From assembly GCF_001310275.1 (NCBI RefSeq), contig NZ_LGYZ01000092.1, positions 124,001-188,000 of the forward strand: a stretch of DNA of 64,000 nt, read 5' to 3'. Below the pieces are notes generated by a model, which saw only the letters and a list, made by a program, of their open reading frames with translations, was not told where the DNA came from and made no database searches. The first letter of the stretch is position 1; each line of letters starts with the position of its first letter. The translations under genes were made by a program, and so were the position numbers. Origin of the DNA: Nocardia arizonensis. GTDB lineage: Bacteria; Actinomycetota; Actinomycetes; Mycobacteriales; Mycobacteriaceae. Positions 33,703 to 43,454 of this stretch are shown here, one piece after another.

Positions 33703-34869
33703 TCACAGCCGTTCGATGATGGTTGCGTTCGCCAGACCGCCCGCCTCGCACATGGTTTGCAGACCGTAGCGCGCGCCGCGCTCGCGCATGGCGTGCACCA
33801 GCGTGGTCATCAGCCGCGCGCCGGACGCGCCGAGCGGGTGGCCGAGGGCGATGGCGCCGCCGTTGACATTGACCTTGGACAGATCGGCCCCGGTGTCGCG
33901 CGCCCAGGCAAGCACGACCGGCGCGAACGCCTCGTTGATCTCGACCAGATCGATATCGGAGAGCTGGAGTCCGGCCCGCCGCAACACCTTTCGGGTCGCC
34001 GGGATGACCGCGGTTAGCATGAGCAGCGGGTCGTCGCCCGCGACGGCGAAGCTGTGCAGTCGCGCCAGCGGGGTCAGCCCGAGTTCGCGGGCCTTCTCGC
34101 TGGTGGTGATGAGCACCGCGGCGCTGCCGTCGCTGACCTGACTGGCCGTGGCGGCCGTGACCCGCCAGCCGATTTCGGGGAAGCGAGCGGCCATCGCCTC
34201 GTCGTAGTAGGCGGGACGGAGTGCGCCGAGCGTGTCCAGGGTGGAGCCGACACGGATGCCCTCGTCGGTCTCCAGACCCGCGATCGGGGCGAGTTCCGCG
34301 GCGAAGGACCCGTTCTTGGTCGCCGAGGCGGCCTTCTCGTGGCTGGCGAGGGCGAATTCGTCGAGTTGGGTGCGGGTCAGATCCCAGCGCGCGGCGATCA
34401 GTTCGGCGCTGATGCCCTGGGAGACCAGACCTTCGGGATAGCGTTCGGCGAAACCGACCCCGGCGAGGTCGCCGCCGAACATGTTCGCGCCCATCGGAAT
34501 CCGGCCCATCGATTCCACGCCGGCGGCGACCACGATGTCGTAGGCCCCCGCGATGACGCCCTGGGCGGCGAAGTGGATGGCCTGCTGACTGCTGCCGCAC
34601 TGCCGGTCGACGGTGGTGGCGGGCACCGATTCCGGGTAGCCCGCCGCCAGCGCCGCGCGCCGGGTCATATTCGCGCCTTGTTCGCCGACCTGGGTGACGA
34701 TGCCGCCGATCACGTCGTCGACGAGTGCCGCGTCGACGCCCGGACGTCGCACCACCTCCCGCAGGCTGTGGGCGAGCAGATCGACGGCGTGCACCTCGTG
34801 CAGGGCGCCGGTGGGCTTGCCCTTGCCGATCGGGGTGCGTACGGCCTCGACGATCACCGCGTCTCTCAT
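33703..34869 (-). CDS. Acetyl-CoA C-acyltransferase (thiolase)
   Basis: The 388-residue protein is a full-length thiolase: TTVDRQCGSSQQAIHFAAQG with the acyl-accepting Cys91, VEINEAFAPVVLAWA near residue 305, GGAIALGHPLGASGAR with His344, and TMCEAGGLANATII with Cys374. It cleaves 3-ketoacyl-CoA to acetyl-CoA, or runs in reverse. The surrounding genes do not fix the pathway; the family in actinobacteria includes FadA5- and FadA6-type enzymes of steroid and fatty-acid breakdown. It is divergent from an HxlR regulator with 109 bases between, and that regulator is the likely controller. Confidence 0.95.
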   Translation of the reverse strand: MRDAVIVEAVRTPIGKGKPTGALHEVHAVDLLAHSLREVVRRPGVDAALVDDVIGGIVTQVGEQGANMTRRAALAAGYPESVPATTVDRQCGSSQQAIHFAAQGVIAGAYDIVVAAGVESMGRIPMGANMFGGDLAGVGFAERYPEGLVSQGISAELIAARWDLTRTQLDEFALASHEKAASATKNGSFAAELAPIAGLETDEGIRVGSTLDTLGALRPAYYDEAMAARFPEIGWRVTAATASQVSDGSAAVLITTSEKARELGLTPLARLHSFAVAGDDPLLMLTAVIPATRKVLRRAGLQLSDIDLVEINEAFAPVVLAWARDTGADLSKVNVNGGAIALGHPLGASGARLMTTLVHAMRERGARYGLQTMCEAGGLANATIIERL

Positions 34870-34978
34870 GGTGCTTCCCTTTCGGAGCGAGCCGGGCCCA
34901 TCCGCCCTGACTCTACCTATCTATAGTCAAACACCTGAATATGATCGACTCAAGCCAGAAATGGCTATGATGTTCGTC

Positions 34979-35491
34979 ATGGCAGCCGTGATGGAAGGGC
35001 CACTGGCCGATCTGAGTTCGTGGAAGCCCTCCGAATGCTCCATCGCCAAGGCCATGGACCTGATCGGCACCCGCTCGGCGATCCTCATCCTGCGCGAGGC
35101 CTACTACGGCACCCGCCGCTTCGACGGCTTCGCATCGCGGGTCGGCATCACCGACGCCGCGGCCAGCGCGCAACTGCGCAAACTCACCGACGCCGGGCTG
35201 CTCGCCAAACAGCCGTACCGGGAGCAGGGGCAGCGCACCCGCTACGAATACGTGCTCACCGAGATGGGCCGCGATCTGCTGCCCGCGGTGCTGGCCCTCA
35301 TGCAGTGGGGCGACACCTACCTCCAGCCCGGACCGGCGCCGCTGCTGATGGTCGAGGCGGCCACCGGCGCGCCGGTGCGCGTCGAGGTGCGCAGCGCGGC
35401 CGGTCACGAGATCACGCTCGAAGAACTCGGTATGCGTCGCAACGACGAGTTCGTGCGCGCTCGCCGTGCGGCGCGCGAGAACGGCGAGTAG
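34979..35491 (+). CDS. HxlR family transcriptional regulator
   Basis: Several in-frame ATGs lie at 34961, 34967, 34970, 34979 and 34991; I take 34979 (MAAVMEGPLADLSSWKPSEC), giving 170 residues, but none has a strong ribosome binding site. The winged-helix pattern is typical: CSIAKAMDLIGTRSAILILREAYYGTRRFDGFASRVGI, then LRKLTDAGLLAKQPY and the wing RTRYEYVLTEMGRDLLPA. The leading Cys of this family can sense thiols or aldehydes. The extra 60 residues at the C-terminus are unusual for the short HxlR type. It is divergent from the thiolase gene and likely controls it. Confidence 0.9.
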   Translation: MAAVMEGPLADLSSWKPSECSIAKAMDLIGTRSAILILREAYYGTRRFDGFASRVGITDAAASAQLRKLTDAGLLAKQPYREQGQRTRYEYVLTEMGRDLLPAVLALMQWGDTYLQPGPAPLLMVEAATGAPVRVEVRSAAGHEITLEELGMRRNDEFVRARRAARENGE

Positions 35492-35520
35492 CGGATCGGC
35501 GGCGCGCGCCGCCGATCCGC
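35491..35520. terminator. Perfect 30-bp palindrome, bidirectional terminator
   Basis: The sequence is a perfect 15 + 15 inverted repeat starting at the last base of the HxlR stop codon and ending eight bases before the sugC-like stop. The two genes are convergent, so one hairpin serves both. Confidence 0.8.
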
Positions 35521-35527
35521 GCTCGCG

Positions 35528-36619
<1,092 letters not shown>

Positions 36620-36698
36620 GGCAAATCCACATCCCATCCCGGCAGGAACGTGCCGGACGATCCGAGTACAGGGTTGGTCGGTGATCTTAAACGCTCGA

Positions 36699-38024
36699 TC
36701 ACGGATCGAACCGCCGGGCCGGGGGAGCCAGCACCGGCACGGTCTCGGAGATCTGCGAGACCAGCCGCCACGGGCGGTCGGTGTCGACGGTGGACTTGCC
36801 GCTGGTGAGGATCGCGCCGGAGAGTCCGCGGCGCGGGTCGGCCCAGCCGTACTGGGTGGTGAGACCACTGCGCCCGAAGTGGGCGCGGGTGTCACGGCCG
36901 AATTTCGAGACGCGTCCGCCGAGTTCGAAGCCCGCGCGGCTGACCCGTCCCGCGACCCCGGGCAGCCACGGCGCGGGTCCGATGGCCGCGCGCAGCGCGT
37001 CCGGGCCGAGTACCCGCACGCCGTCGAGTTCGCCGCCGCGGGCGAGGATCTCGTAGAAACGGGAGAGTTCGGCGGCGGTGGTGACGAGATTGCCCGACGG
37101 CAGCTCGGCGGTGAGGAAGGCGGCGGTGGCCGCGTCCGAACGGGCCGCGCGGCCCATGCCGCCGCCGAGCGCCTTGCGCGCCAGGAAGGTCGAGATCCGC
37201 GACGGCGGCGGGCCGGTCGCCACGCCCGGGACCACCTTGTCGACATCGGCCGGATCGACGCCGAAGTTCGTCCAGCGGAACCCCAGCGGCGTGAGCACCC
37301 GTTCGCGCAGATGGTCGCGCAGACGTGTGCCGGTGGCCCGCTCGACCAGCAGCCGCAGGATCAATCCGCTGGTCAGCGCGTGGTACACGCGGAATCGGCC
37401 GGGTGGCCAGCTCGGCGCCAGATCCGCGAGCGCGCGGACGGCGAGTTCCTCGTCGACGATCACGTCGAATCCGCGGTAGGGCTTGCTCAGGAAGGGAACG
37501 CCTGCCGAATGCGACAGCACGTCGCCGATGGTGATGCGTCGCTTGCCGTTCGCGGCGAACTCCGCGATGTAGCGGCAGACCGGATCTTCCGGCGCGAACG
37601 CGCCGTCCTCCATGAGCATCGCCATCATCGCGGCGGTCACGCCTTTGGCGGTGGAGAACCCGCAGAACGGCGTGTCGGGTGTCGCGAGCACCTTTTCCGC
37701 GTCCGGCGGATCGGCCGGGCCGTTCCCCCGGCCGTGCCCGATGGCGCGATTCAGGACGATCCGCCCCTCCCGGCGCAGACAGATCTGAATGGCGGGCGTG
37801 GTCCCCATTCGATACCACGCGCGCACCGCCGCCCAGAGCGACTCGACGTCCGCGCGCGTGAACCCGGCCTCGGCCGGGTCGTCCTCGTGACCGGTCGTCG
37901 TCACCGCGTCCAGGTCGGCGGGCACGTCGACGAGGGCATCGCGCGCGCCGCCGACCGTGGCGTCGCCGTCGGCGCCGTCGCGGTCGAGGGAGCCGCGGGC
38001 TGAGGGATCGGAGTGCGCGTTCAC
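36699..38024 (-). CDS. Serine beta-lactamase-like hydrolase (class C/EstB family)
   Basis: The 441-residue protein is of the beta-lactamase/PBP4* type. TPFCGFSTAKGVTAAMMAML near residue 118 holds the SxxK motif (STAK), and FRVYHALTSGLILRLLVERA near residue 215 the Tyr motif (YHA in place of YxN). The third motif is probably HFGRSGLTTQYGW near residue 385. The N-terminal 60 residues are low-complexity acidic and without a signal peptide, so the protein seems cytosolic. Relatives in mycobacteria (LipE, LipL-like) are esterases, so esterase activity is more likely than antibiotic hydrolysis. The start may lie at a downstream GTG. Confidence 0.88.
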   Translation of the reverse strand: MNAHSDPSARGSLDRDGADGDATVGGARDALVDVPADLDAVTTTGHEDDPAEAGFTRADVESLWAAVRAWYRMGTTPAIQICLRREGRIVLNRAIGHGRGNGPADPPDAEKVLATPDTPFCGFSTAKGVTAAMMAMLMEDGAFAPEDPVCRYIAEFAANGKRRITIGDVLSHSAGVPFLSKPYRGFDVIVDEELAVRALADLAPSWPPGRFRVYHALTSGLILRLLVERATGTRLRDHLRERVLTPLGFRWTNFGVDPADVDKVVPGVATGPPPSRISTFLARKALGGGMGRAARSDAATAAFLTAELPSGNLVTTAAELSRFYEILARGGELDGVRVLGPDALRAAIGPAPWLPGVAGRVSRAGFELGGRVSKFGRDTRAHFGRSGLTTQYGWADPRRGLSGAILTSGKSTVDTDRPWRLVSQISETVPVLAPPARRFDP

Positions 38025-38237
38025 CTCGGCGAGCCTATCGAGCGGACCTGATCATCGGCTGAGTGTGACCCGGGCGTTTCGTGGCGATCATGCTAAGCGG
38101 ATCGGTCCGCTCGTGCACGACCCGGTTCTCGTGCGCCGAGGCACGAACCCTGTTGCGGCACCCGCGCCGCCGGGCCGGGCGCGCGGGGCGGCGGTAGCCT
38201 CGGTCGGGGAATCCGCCCGAGTGACGAGGAGCGCCGC

Positions 38238-39032
38238 ATGAGCCGTCCTGTTCGTATCGGAGTTCAATTGCAGCCCCAGCACGCGCCCGATTACGGGCTC
38301 ATCCGCGATGCGGTGCTGCGCTCGGAGGACGCGGGCGTCGACATCGTCTTCAACTGGGACCACTTCTATCCACTCGCGGGCGATCCGGCGGGCGCGCATT
38401 TCGAATGCTGGACCATGCTCGGCGCCTTCGCCGAACAGACCGAGCGGGTGCAGATCGGCGCACTGGTCACCGGTGGCGGCTACCGCAATCCCGATCTGCT
38501 CGCCGATATGGCGCGCACGGTCGACCACATCAGCGGCGGACGGCTCATTCTCGGCATCGGCGCGGGCTGGTTCCGCAAGGACTACGACCAGTACGGCTAC
38601 GAATTCGGCACGCCCGGCACCCGACTGGCGCTGCTGAAGGAGAGCATGGCCCGCATCGCCGCCCGGCTGAAAGCGCTGAATCCGCCTCCGACGCGGAAGA
38701 TTCCGATCCTGATCGGCGGTGGCGGCGAACGCAAGACGCTGCGCCTGGTCGCCGAGTACGCCGATATCTGGCACAGCTTCTCCGACCTGGACACCCTCGC
38801 GCACAAGAACAAGGTGCTCGCCGAGCACTGCGCCGCCATCGGCGCGGACGACGCGCGGATCGAGCGTTCGGTGCCGTGGCCCGGCGTCGGGCAGGCGGCC
38901 GAATTCGTCCGGGCGGGCGTCACCACCTTCACGGTGGGGGTCAGCGGTCCGGCCTACGATCTGAGCGCGGTCGAGCGGGCCGTGGCCTGGCGTGACGAAT
39001 TCAACCCCGAACCGGTCGCGGGCATCGCCTGA
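38238..39032 (+). CDS. LLM-class F420-dependent oxidoreductase
   Basis: The ATG at 38238 with GAGGAGCG upstream gives 264 residues with the luciferase-like TIM-barrel pattern. It shows DIVFNWDHFYPLAG near residue 36, RVQIGALVTGGGYRNPDLLA near residue 72, GGRLILGIGAGWFRKDY near residue 98, and KIPILIGGGGERKTLRLVA near residue 155. These loops bind coenzyme F420 in actinobacterial members. The natural substrate is unknown. Gene context does not help; it stands between a serine hydrolase and a His-rich protein with its own promoter space (38025-38237). Confidence 0.92.
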   Translation: MSRPVRIGVQLQPQHAPDYGLIRDAVLRSEDAGVDIVFNWDHFYPLAGDPAGAHFECWTMLGAFAEQTERVQIGALVTGGGYRNPDLLADMARTVDHISGGRLILGIGAGWFRKDYDQYGYEFGTPGTRLALLKESMARIAARLKALNPPPTRKIPILIGGGGERKTLRLVAEYADIWHSFSDLDTLAHKNKVLAEHCAAIGADDARIERSVPWPGVGQAAEFVRAGVTTFTVGVSGPAYDLSAVERAVAWRDEFNPEPVAGIA

Positions 39033-39149
39033 CAACCGCGCGGGCCGAATTCCCGGAGCACATAGGCAGCTACCTGCATTGATGCATCCCTGCTAATGTG
39101 TCTGATGTTCACAGATTCACCTGTCCATCGGTATGGAAGAAGGTTTCTG

Positions 39150-39446
39150 ATGACCACAGCACACGTCGAGCACACTGGTCACGCGCATGTACACGGCGCC
39201 GAATGCGGCCATGTCGCGGTCCCGCACGGCGACCATGTCGACTACGTCCACGACGGCCATCTGCACCGCGCCCACGACGGTCATTTCGATGAGTGCGAGC
39301 CGACTGGTCACACCGAACACGGCGCCCACGATCACGTGCACGGTGAGGGATGCGGCCATGTGGCGGTCCCGCACGGCGACCATGTCGACTACGTCCACGA
39401 CGGGCACCGGCACGCGGCACACGAAGGTCACTACGACGAACACTGA
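39150..39446 (+). CDS. Histidine-rich, duplicated metal-binding protein
   Basis: The ATG at 39150 with GAAGAAGG upstream gives a 98-residue protein that is about a quarter histidine. It has two units of 49 residues, each with CGHVAVPHGDHVDYVHDGH followed by a His/Asp-rich tail. It has no signal peptide or TM, so it is a cytoplasmic metal buffer or chaperone, probably for zinc or nickel. Such proteins are often under Zur or a metal-sensing ArsR regulator; I find no confident operator in 39033-39149. The upstream ATG at 39096 would add 18 residues without His. Confidence 0.85.
   Translation: MTTAHVEHTGHAHVHGAECGHVAVPHGDHVDYVHDGHLHRAHDGHFDECEPTGHTEHGAHDHVHGEGCGHVAVPHGDHVDYVHDGHRHAAHEGHYDEH
39207..39403 (+). 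repeat. 50-bp direct repeat pair within the His-rich gene
   Basis: Bases 39207-39256 and 39354-39403 are identical except for one position and lie 147 bases (exactly 49 codons) apart. This shows a recent or gene-converted in-frame duplication of the metal-binding unit. Confidence 0.9.
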
Positions 39447-39522
39447 GCCGGCCACTGCCGGCTGAGCCCCGCGGGTGCGGGCTGCGGTCGCACCACTCGC
39501 CCACCGGGACCGAGCCGCGACC

Positions 39523-40785
39523 TCACGTGGTGACGGTGGCTATGGCCGACCACAGGACCGGCGAGTTCTCGATGGCCGGGGTGGTGCGCCATGCGGCGAG
39601 GCGGGTGCGTTGCCAATCCGCGAGGGCGGTGAGCGGGTCGGGGAGTTCGTGCGCGGCGTCGATGGCGCAGATCGCGTCGGTGAGTGGCGTCGCGGTCGGG
39701 TCGGCGCCCGCGACGCGGTGGAAGGCGTGGTCGGTGGGCAGGGGCCAGCGGGTGGCGGTGAGCAGTTCCGCGCCGCCGTTGAGCATGGCCGCGGTGAGGC
39801 CGAGCGCCTCGGAGAAGCGCAGGTCGCCGCCGCTTTCGCAGGCGATAAGGGCGACGCGGGCTGGGATCGGCCACAGTAGGTTGCCGGGAATCGGATCGTC
39901 GGCTCGGGTGTGTGTGCCGAGCAGCAGGTCCTTGGCCGAGAACGGGCGGTGGTCGCGCAGCGGTTCGGCGAAGCCCGCGGATTCCGCGGTGCAGGCCAGA
40001 TGCAATGCGGCATTCTCGCTGCGACCGGAACCGAGAGCGGCCGCGGTGACGTGGCCGACGTAGAGCAGCCGGCTCGCGCCCGCGCGCAGTGCCGCGCCGA
40101 GCCATTCGCGGTCCACATCGGTGCGGCGGAAGATCTCGGTGGGTTCGGTGACGGCGGGGACGAGACGCCGCTGGGCGGCGTAGGCGGCTACGCGCTCGGT
40201 CAACGGGGTCGCAGCGGTTACGCGGCCGAGTACCGAACCCAGCTCGGAGTCGGCGCGAAAACTCGGAATCCGAGGGTCGAGAACCGCCACGACCGGCAGA
40301 TTCCGGTCCCGTTCCCAGTGCCGGACGGTGCGCCCGGGTGCGTGCGCGATGCCCGACGGGGCGAGCAGGCCGATATCGGCGATGTCGATGAGCCGCACGT
40401 CCGGTGCGGGCGCGATGATCTCCCACGGCACCTGCGCGACCCGTGGGGATGGCTGCACACGCAATAGCGGTCGCATACCGTCCCGGTAACAGGCCGCGAG
40501 CTGTTCGGCCAATGCCGCGGGCAGCAGTGCGCGTGAAAGCTGTCGCGCCAACGCATATTCGGACTTCTCGTCGGCGAAGGCCCCTGCGGTGAGCGGGTAT
40601 TCGACGCCGCCGGGTGCGGTCGGATCGGGCAGTGCTTCGGCCAGTGCGCGCACCGCCTCCTCGATCGGCGCACCCGGCAGCATGGCCGCGCCGGGCGGTG
40701 CGGTGTCGCCCTCCCAGCGCCACGACATGTAGAGATCGCCCGCGTCCGCCATCCGCACCAGCACGGTCGGCTGCCGCGCCGTCAT
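39523..40785 (-). CDS. CHAT domain (caspase-like) protease
   Basis: The ATG at 40785 overlaps the stop of the TPR gene (ATGA), giving 420 residues. The C-terminal half is a CHAT domain: RLLYVGHVTAAALGSG with catalytic His245 and ARVALIACESGGDLRFSEAL with catalytic Cys316, followed by AELLTATRWPLPTDHAF as the usual last strand. The N-terminal half has PRVAQVPWEIIAPAPDVRLI, also typical upstream of CHAT. CHAT proteases are cytosolic cysteine proteases linked to TPR regulators in conflict and cell-death systems, for example the Craspase-linked TPR-CHAT. It is the last gene in a four-gene operon and is the likely effector. Confidence 0.92.
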   Translation of the reverse strand: MTARQPTVLVRMADAGDLYMSWRWEGDTAPPGAAMLPGAPIEEAVRALAEALPDPTAPGGVEYPLTAGAFADEKSEYALARQLSRALLPAALAEQLAACYRDGMRPLLRVQPSPRVAQVPWEIIAPAPDVRLIDIADIGLLAPSGIAHAPGRTVRHWERDRNLPVVAVLDPRIPSFRADSELGSVLGRVTAATPLTERVAAYAAQRRLVPAVTEPTEIFRRTDVDREWLGAALRAGASRLLYVGHVTAAALGSGRSENAALHLACTAESAGFAEPLRDHRPFSAKDLLLGTHTRADDPIPGNLLWPIPARVALIACESGGDLRFSEALGLTAAMLNGGAELLTATRWPLPTDHAFHRVAGADPTATPLTDAICAIDAAHELPDPLTALADWQRTRLAAWRTTPAIENSPVLWSAIATVTT

Positions 40786-42350
40786 ACGGTCACCACCAGG
40801 TCGTCGCGCACCGCGCGTCCGTATCGCTGTTCGGCGGCGGTGATGTAGGCGGCCAGGGCGATGTGGCCGTCCGACCCGACCGCGAGCCTCGGCGGCGGCG
40901 CGACCGGCAGACCCGCGCTCGCGACCACCTCGGCCAGCGCCGCGCCGAGTTGCAGGGCGTTCGCGCCTGCCCGCGGGTCGGCCGGGGACGCGGTGCCCGC
41001 CATGAGGGTCGCGACGCCATCGTCTTCGGGAGGGCCGGGGGCGGGCGGTTCCAGCAGATCGAGGGGCAGTCGCGCGGGCGCGCGGTCGTCGGCAGGCGCG
41101 CTGATGTTCAAGGTCGCACCGGCGCATTGGGTTTCGATCAGGTCCACGAGCAGGGCGGCGTCCCCGCGGAGGTAGGCGAAGCGGAAAGCAAGGCGCATGG
41201 CCGGATCGGCGACGGCCCGGTTCCATTGTTCGCGCTGACCGCCGTTGCCGAAGGTGTGACGGACGGCGTCGATGGCGACCGCGGCCGTCACCGCGAGGTC
41301 GGTTGCGGCGCTCAGCAGGACGGGGTCCGGTGCGGGCGCGGCGTCGACCACGGTCTCCAGCAGTGCGGCGTGCCAGAAATCGATTTGGGCGCAGTGCAAT
41401 CCGAGCCCGCGCTCGGCATAGGCGCGGAAGGCGGTGGCGAGCAGTTCCTCGCCGCGGGCGATGTCGCCGCGGTGGAAGGCGAGTGTCGCGAGTCGGACCT
41501 CGACATCGGCGGCGTCGAGAACCGCGCCGGAGGAACGGAAGTACTCGTGCGCCCGGCTGTAGCAGTCGCCCGCGGCGGCGCGGTCGCCGCGGCCTTCGGC
41601 GAGGAAGCCGAGGGTCTTGCGGCCGATTCCGGCGCGGTGACCGAGTCCGGCCCGTTCGAAATACTCCTGAGCCGCGCGCAACAGGGGTTCGGCCGCGTCG
41701 GGGCGGTTCATGCGCAGCAGCATGGTCGCCAGATTCTGTCGCGTCTCGGCCACGCCGTTGGCGTCCCGCGCCGATTCGAAGGCCGCGAGCGCTTGTCGCG
41801 CGAAGTCGACGGCGAGATCACGGTTGCCGGTCTCGAAGTAGGCGCCCGCCAGGTTCGACAGCGGATGTCCGGCCAGATGCGGTGCGAAACGCACGGCGGC
41901 GTCGAGTGATTCGGTCGCCAGTTCGATGGTGCGGGTCCAGCGGCCGCGATGGAAGGCGACCGCGCACAGCGACAGCAGACAGGCCACCCGCAGCGACCCG
42001 AACTCCTCGCCGCCGCCGAGCAGCTCCCGCGCTCGTTCCAGCGCGTCCTGCGCCTGCCCGAGATCGCCGACGTGCTGGAGCGCCTGCGAATAGTTGATCA
42101 GCGCCGAGACGCGCTTCTCCACCGCGGCCTCGGGCAGTTCGGCCAGCGCCTGCCGGTACCAGCCGAGTGCGGTGGCGTGCTCGCCGAGTTCGTCGGCCAT
42201 GCTCGCGGCATTGATGAGCGCGCTCTGCCGCAGCCCGCCATCGCCGGTGCGCGCGGCGTGCTCGAATATCCGCAGCGCTTCGGCGACCTCGCCGCGCTGA
42301 TATGCCTCGGCACCGGCGAGCAGGATCGCGCGGGCTTCGTCGTCATTCAC
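40782..42350 (-). CDS. TPR-repeat protein coupled to CHAT protease
   Basis: The 522-residue protein consists of at least seven tetratricopeptide-like helical hairpins over residues 1-330 (for example AEAYQRGEVAEALRIFEHAA, ATALGWYRQALAELPEAA, LAVDFARQALAAFESARD, NRPDAAEPLLRAAQEYFERA). About 190 residues follow without TPR pattern and with a Pro-rich segment. It overlaps the CHAT gene by four bases and so is made in step with it. TPR proteins beside CHAT proteases usually sense the trigger and hold the protease inactive. No DNA-binding or NTPase domain is seen. Confidence 0.9.
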   Translation of the reverse strand: MNDDEARAILLAGAEAYQRGEVAEALRIFEHAARTGDGGLRQSALINAASMADELGEHATALGWYRQALAELPEAAVEKRVSALINYSQALQHVGDLGQAQDALERARELLGGGEEFGSLRVACLLSLCAVAFHRGRWTRTIELATESLDAAVRFAPHLAGHPLSNLAGAYFETGNRDLAVDFARQALAAFESARDANGVAETRQNLATMLLRMNRPDAAEPLLRAAQEYFERAGLGHRAGIGRKTLGFLAEGRGDRAAAGDCYSRAHEYFRSSGAVLDAADVEVRLATLAFHRGDIARGEELLATAFRAYAERGLGLHCAQIDFWHAALLETVVDAAPAPDPVLLSAATDLAVTAAVAIDAVRHTFGNGGQREQWNRAVADPAMRLAFRFAYLRGDAALLVDLIETQCAGATLNISAPADDRAPARLPLDLLEPPAPGPPEDDGVATLMAGTASPADPRAGANALQLGAALAEVVASAGLPVAPPPRLAVGSDGHIALAAYITAAEQRYGRAVRDDLVVTV

Positions 42351-42449
42351 TCGAGGTCCGTTTCCGTCGCGGCGGAACTGATTCCGGCCGTCGTGCCGCC
42401 ACGGTGATCCGCCGACGGTGTGACGACGCGCCGGATGGCGCGCACCCCA

Positions 42450-43454
42450 TCAGAAGTCCGTATCCGTCGCGGCGGCGATCTCGGCCGACAGCGGGGCATC
42501 GAATCCGGTACCGGGGTCCCGGGCGGCGCGGTCGAGCCGTGCGGCGGCGAACTCGCGTATCCGCTGTCTGGTCCCGGCATCGTCGCGGCCCTCGGGCGAT
42601 CCGACACCTGGAACCCGAAGGTCGACGGTGGCGATGGAATCCGTCGACACCGTGGCCGCGCCGATCCAGGTGTCGCCGATCAGGCTCAGATCGATTTCGG
42701 CCGCGAGCGCGTCCGGCCGGTCCGCGTCGAGCACCGCGCGCGGACGCAGATGCGGCGGCACCGGCGCGTCCAGTCGCGGCGCCGCCGCCGCGCGCACCGT
42801 GACCAGCGTCGCCCCGAATTCCCGGCTCATCTCCCATGACACCGCGCGTTCGGAGGCGTCCACCAGACCCGGCGGGCAGTTCGCCCAATCCCATCCCCCG
42901 ACACCGCGGGCGAGCGTCAGCCCGGAGCCTTCGCGCCCACCGCTCGCGGCCAGCGCGTAATCCTCCTGACGCGCCGCGGCGACCGTCGCGCCCAGGTCGG
43001 GCACCGAGGCATCCGCGCCGTCGACCAGCAGGTCGCACTGTTCGGTGAGTGCCGCGATCTCCGATTCCAGCAGGTACGGATCGAGTGCGGCGATGCCGTC
43101 GATGGTCGAGGCGGGCCACCAGCGCGCCGCCCAGTGCGCGTAGGCGAGCCGCCAGGCGTGCCCGAGGAGGTCGGGCAGCGCGGGTTCGGCGGGATGGTCG
43201 CCGTCGCGCCGGTCGGCCGCGGCGACGGCGGCCCGTTCGCCGTACACGGCCCACAACCAGTCGCCCGCCGCGTCCGCGTCGTCCAGCACCGCCGCCGGAA
43301 TGCGCTCGGCGGCAAGCAGATTCCAGGTCAGATGGCCACCCGACACCTCGAGCACCAGTACCTCGGCACCGGACGCGTCATCAAGGACGGTCGGCGCGCC
43401 CGGCGGCGCGATCACCAGTGTCGCCTCGGCCGTCCCGATGTGGATCTCGGTCAT
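42450..43454 (-). CDS. Uncharacterised protein of the CHAT-TPR operon (second gene)
   Basis: The ATG at 43454 overlaps the stop of the preceding gene (ATGA), giving 334 residues. I do not recognise a family. The first 50 residues look like beta strands (EATLVIAPPGAPTVL, EVLVLEVSGGHLTWNLLA). A region rich in Trp and His, LLGHAWRLAYAHWAARWWPA near residue 98, is striking and might be a binding surface. No signal peptide, TM helix or catalytic motif stands out. It is 99 bases upstream of the TPR gene. Possible roles are sensor, substrate of the CHAT protease, or assembly partner. Confidence 0.7.
   Translation of the reverse strand: MTEIHIGTAEATLVIAPPGAPTVLDDASGAEVLVLEVSGGHLTWNLLAAERIPAAVLDDADAAGDWLWAVYGERAAVAAADRRDGDHPAEPALPDLLGHAWRLAYAHWAARWWPASTIDGIAALDPYLLESEIAALTEQCDLLVDGADASVPDLGATVAAARQEDYALAASGGREGSGLTLARGVGGWDWANCPPGLVDASERAVSWEMSREFGATLVTVRAAAAPRLDAPVPPHLRPRAVLDADRPDALAAEIDLSLIGDTWIGAATVSTDSIATVDLRVPGVGSPEGRDDAGTRQRIREFAAARLDRAARDPGTGFDAPLSAEIAAATDTDF

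Noticed and set aside
36699..38024. Antibiotic-resistance beta-lactamase
   Set aside because: The SxxK motif is present but there is no signal peptide and the Tyr motif is YHA, which fits esterase-type relatives better.
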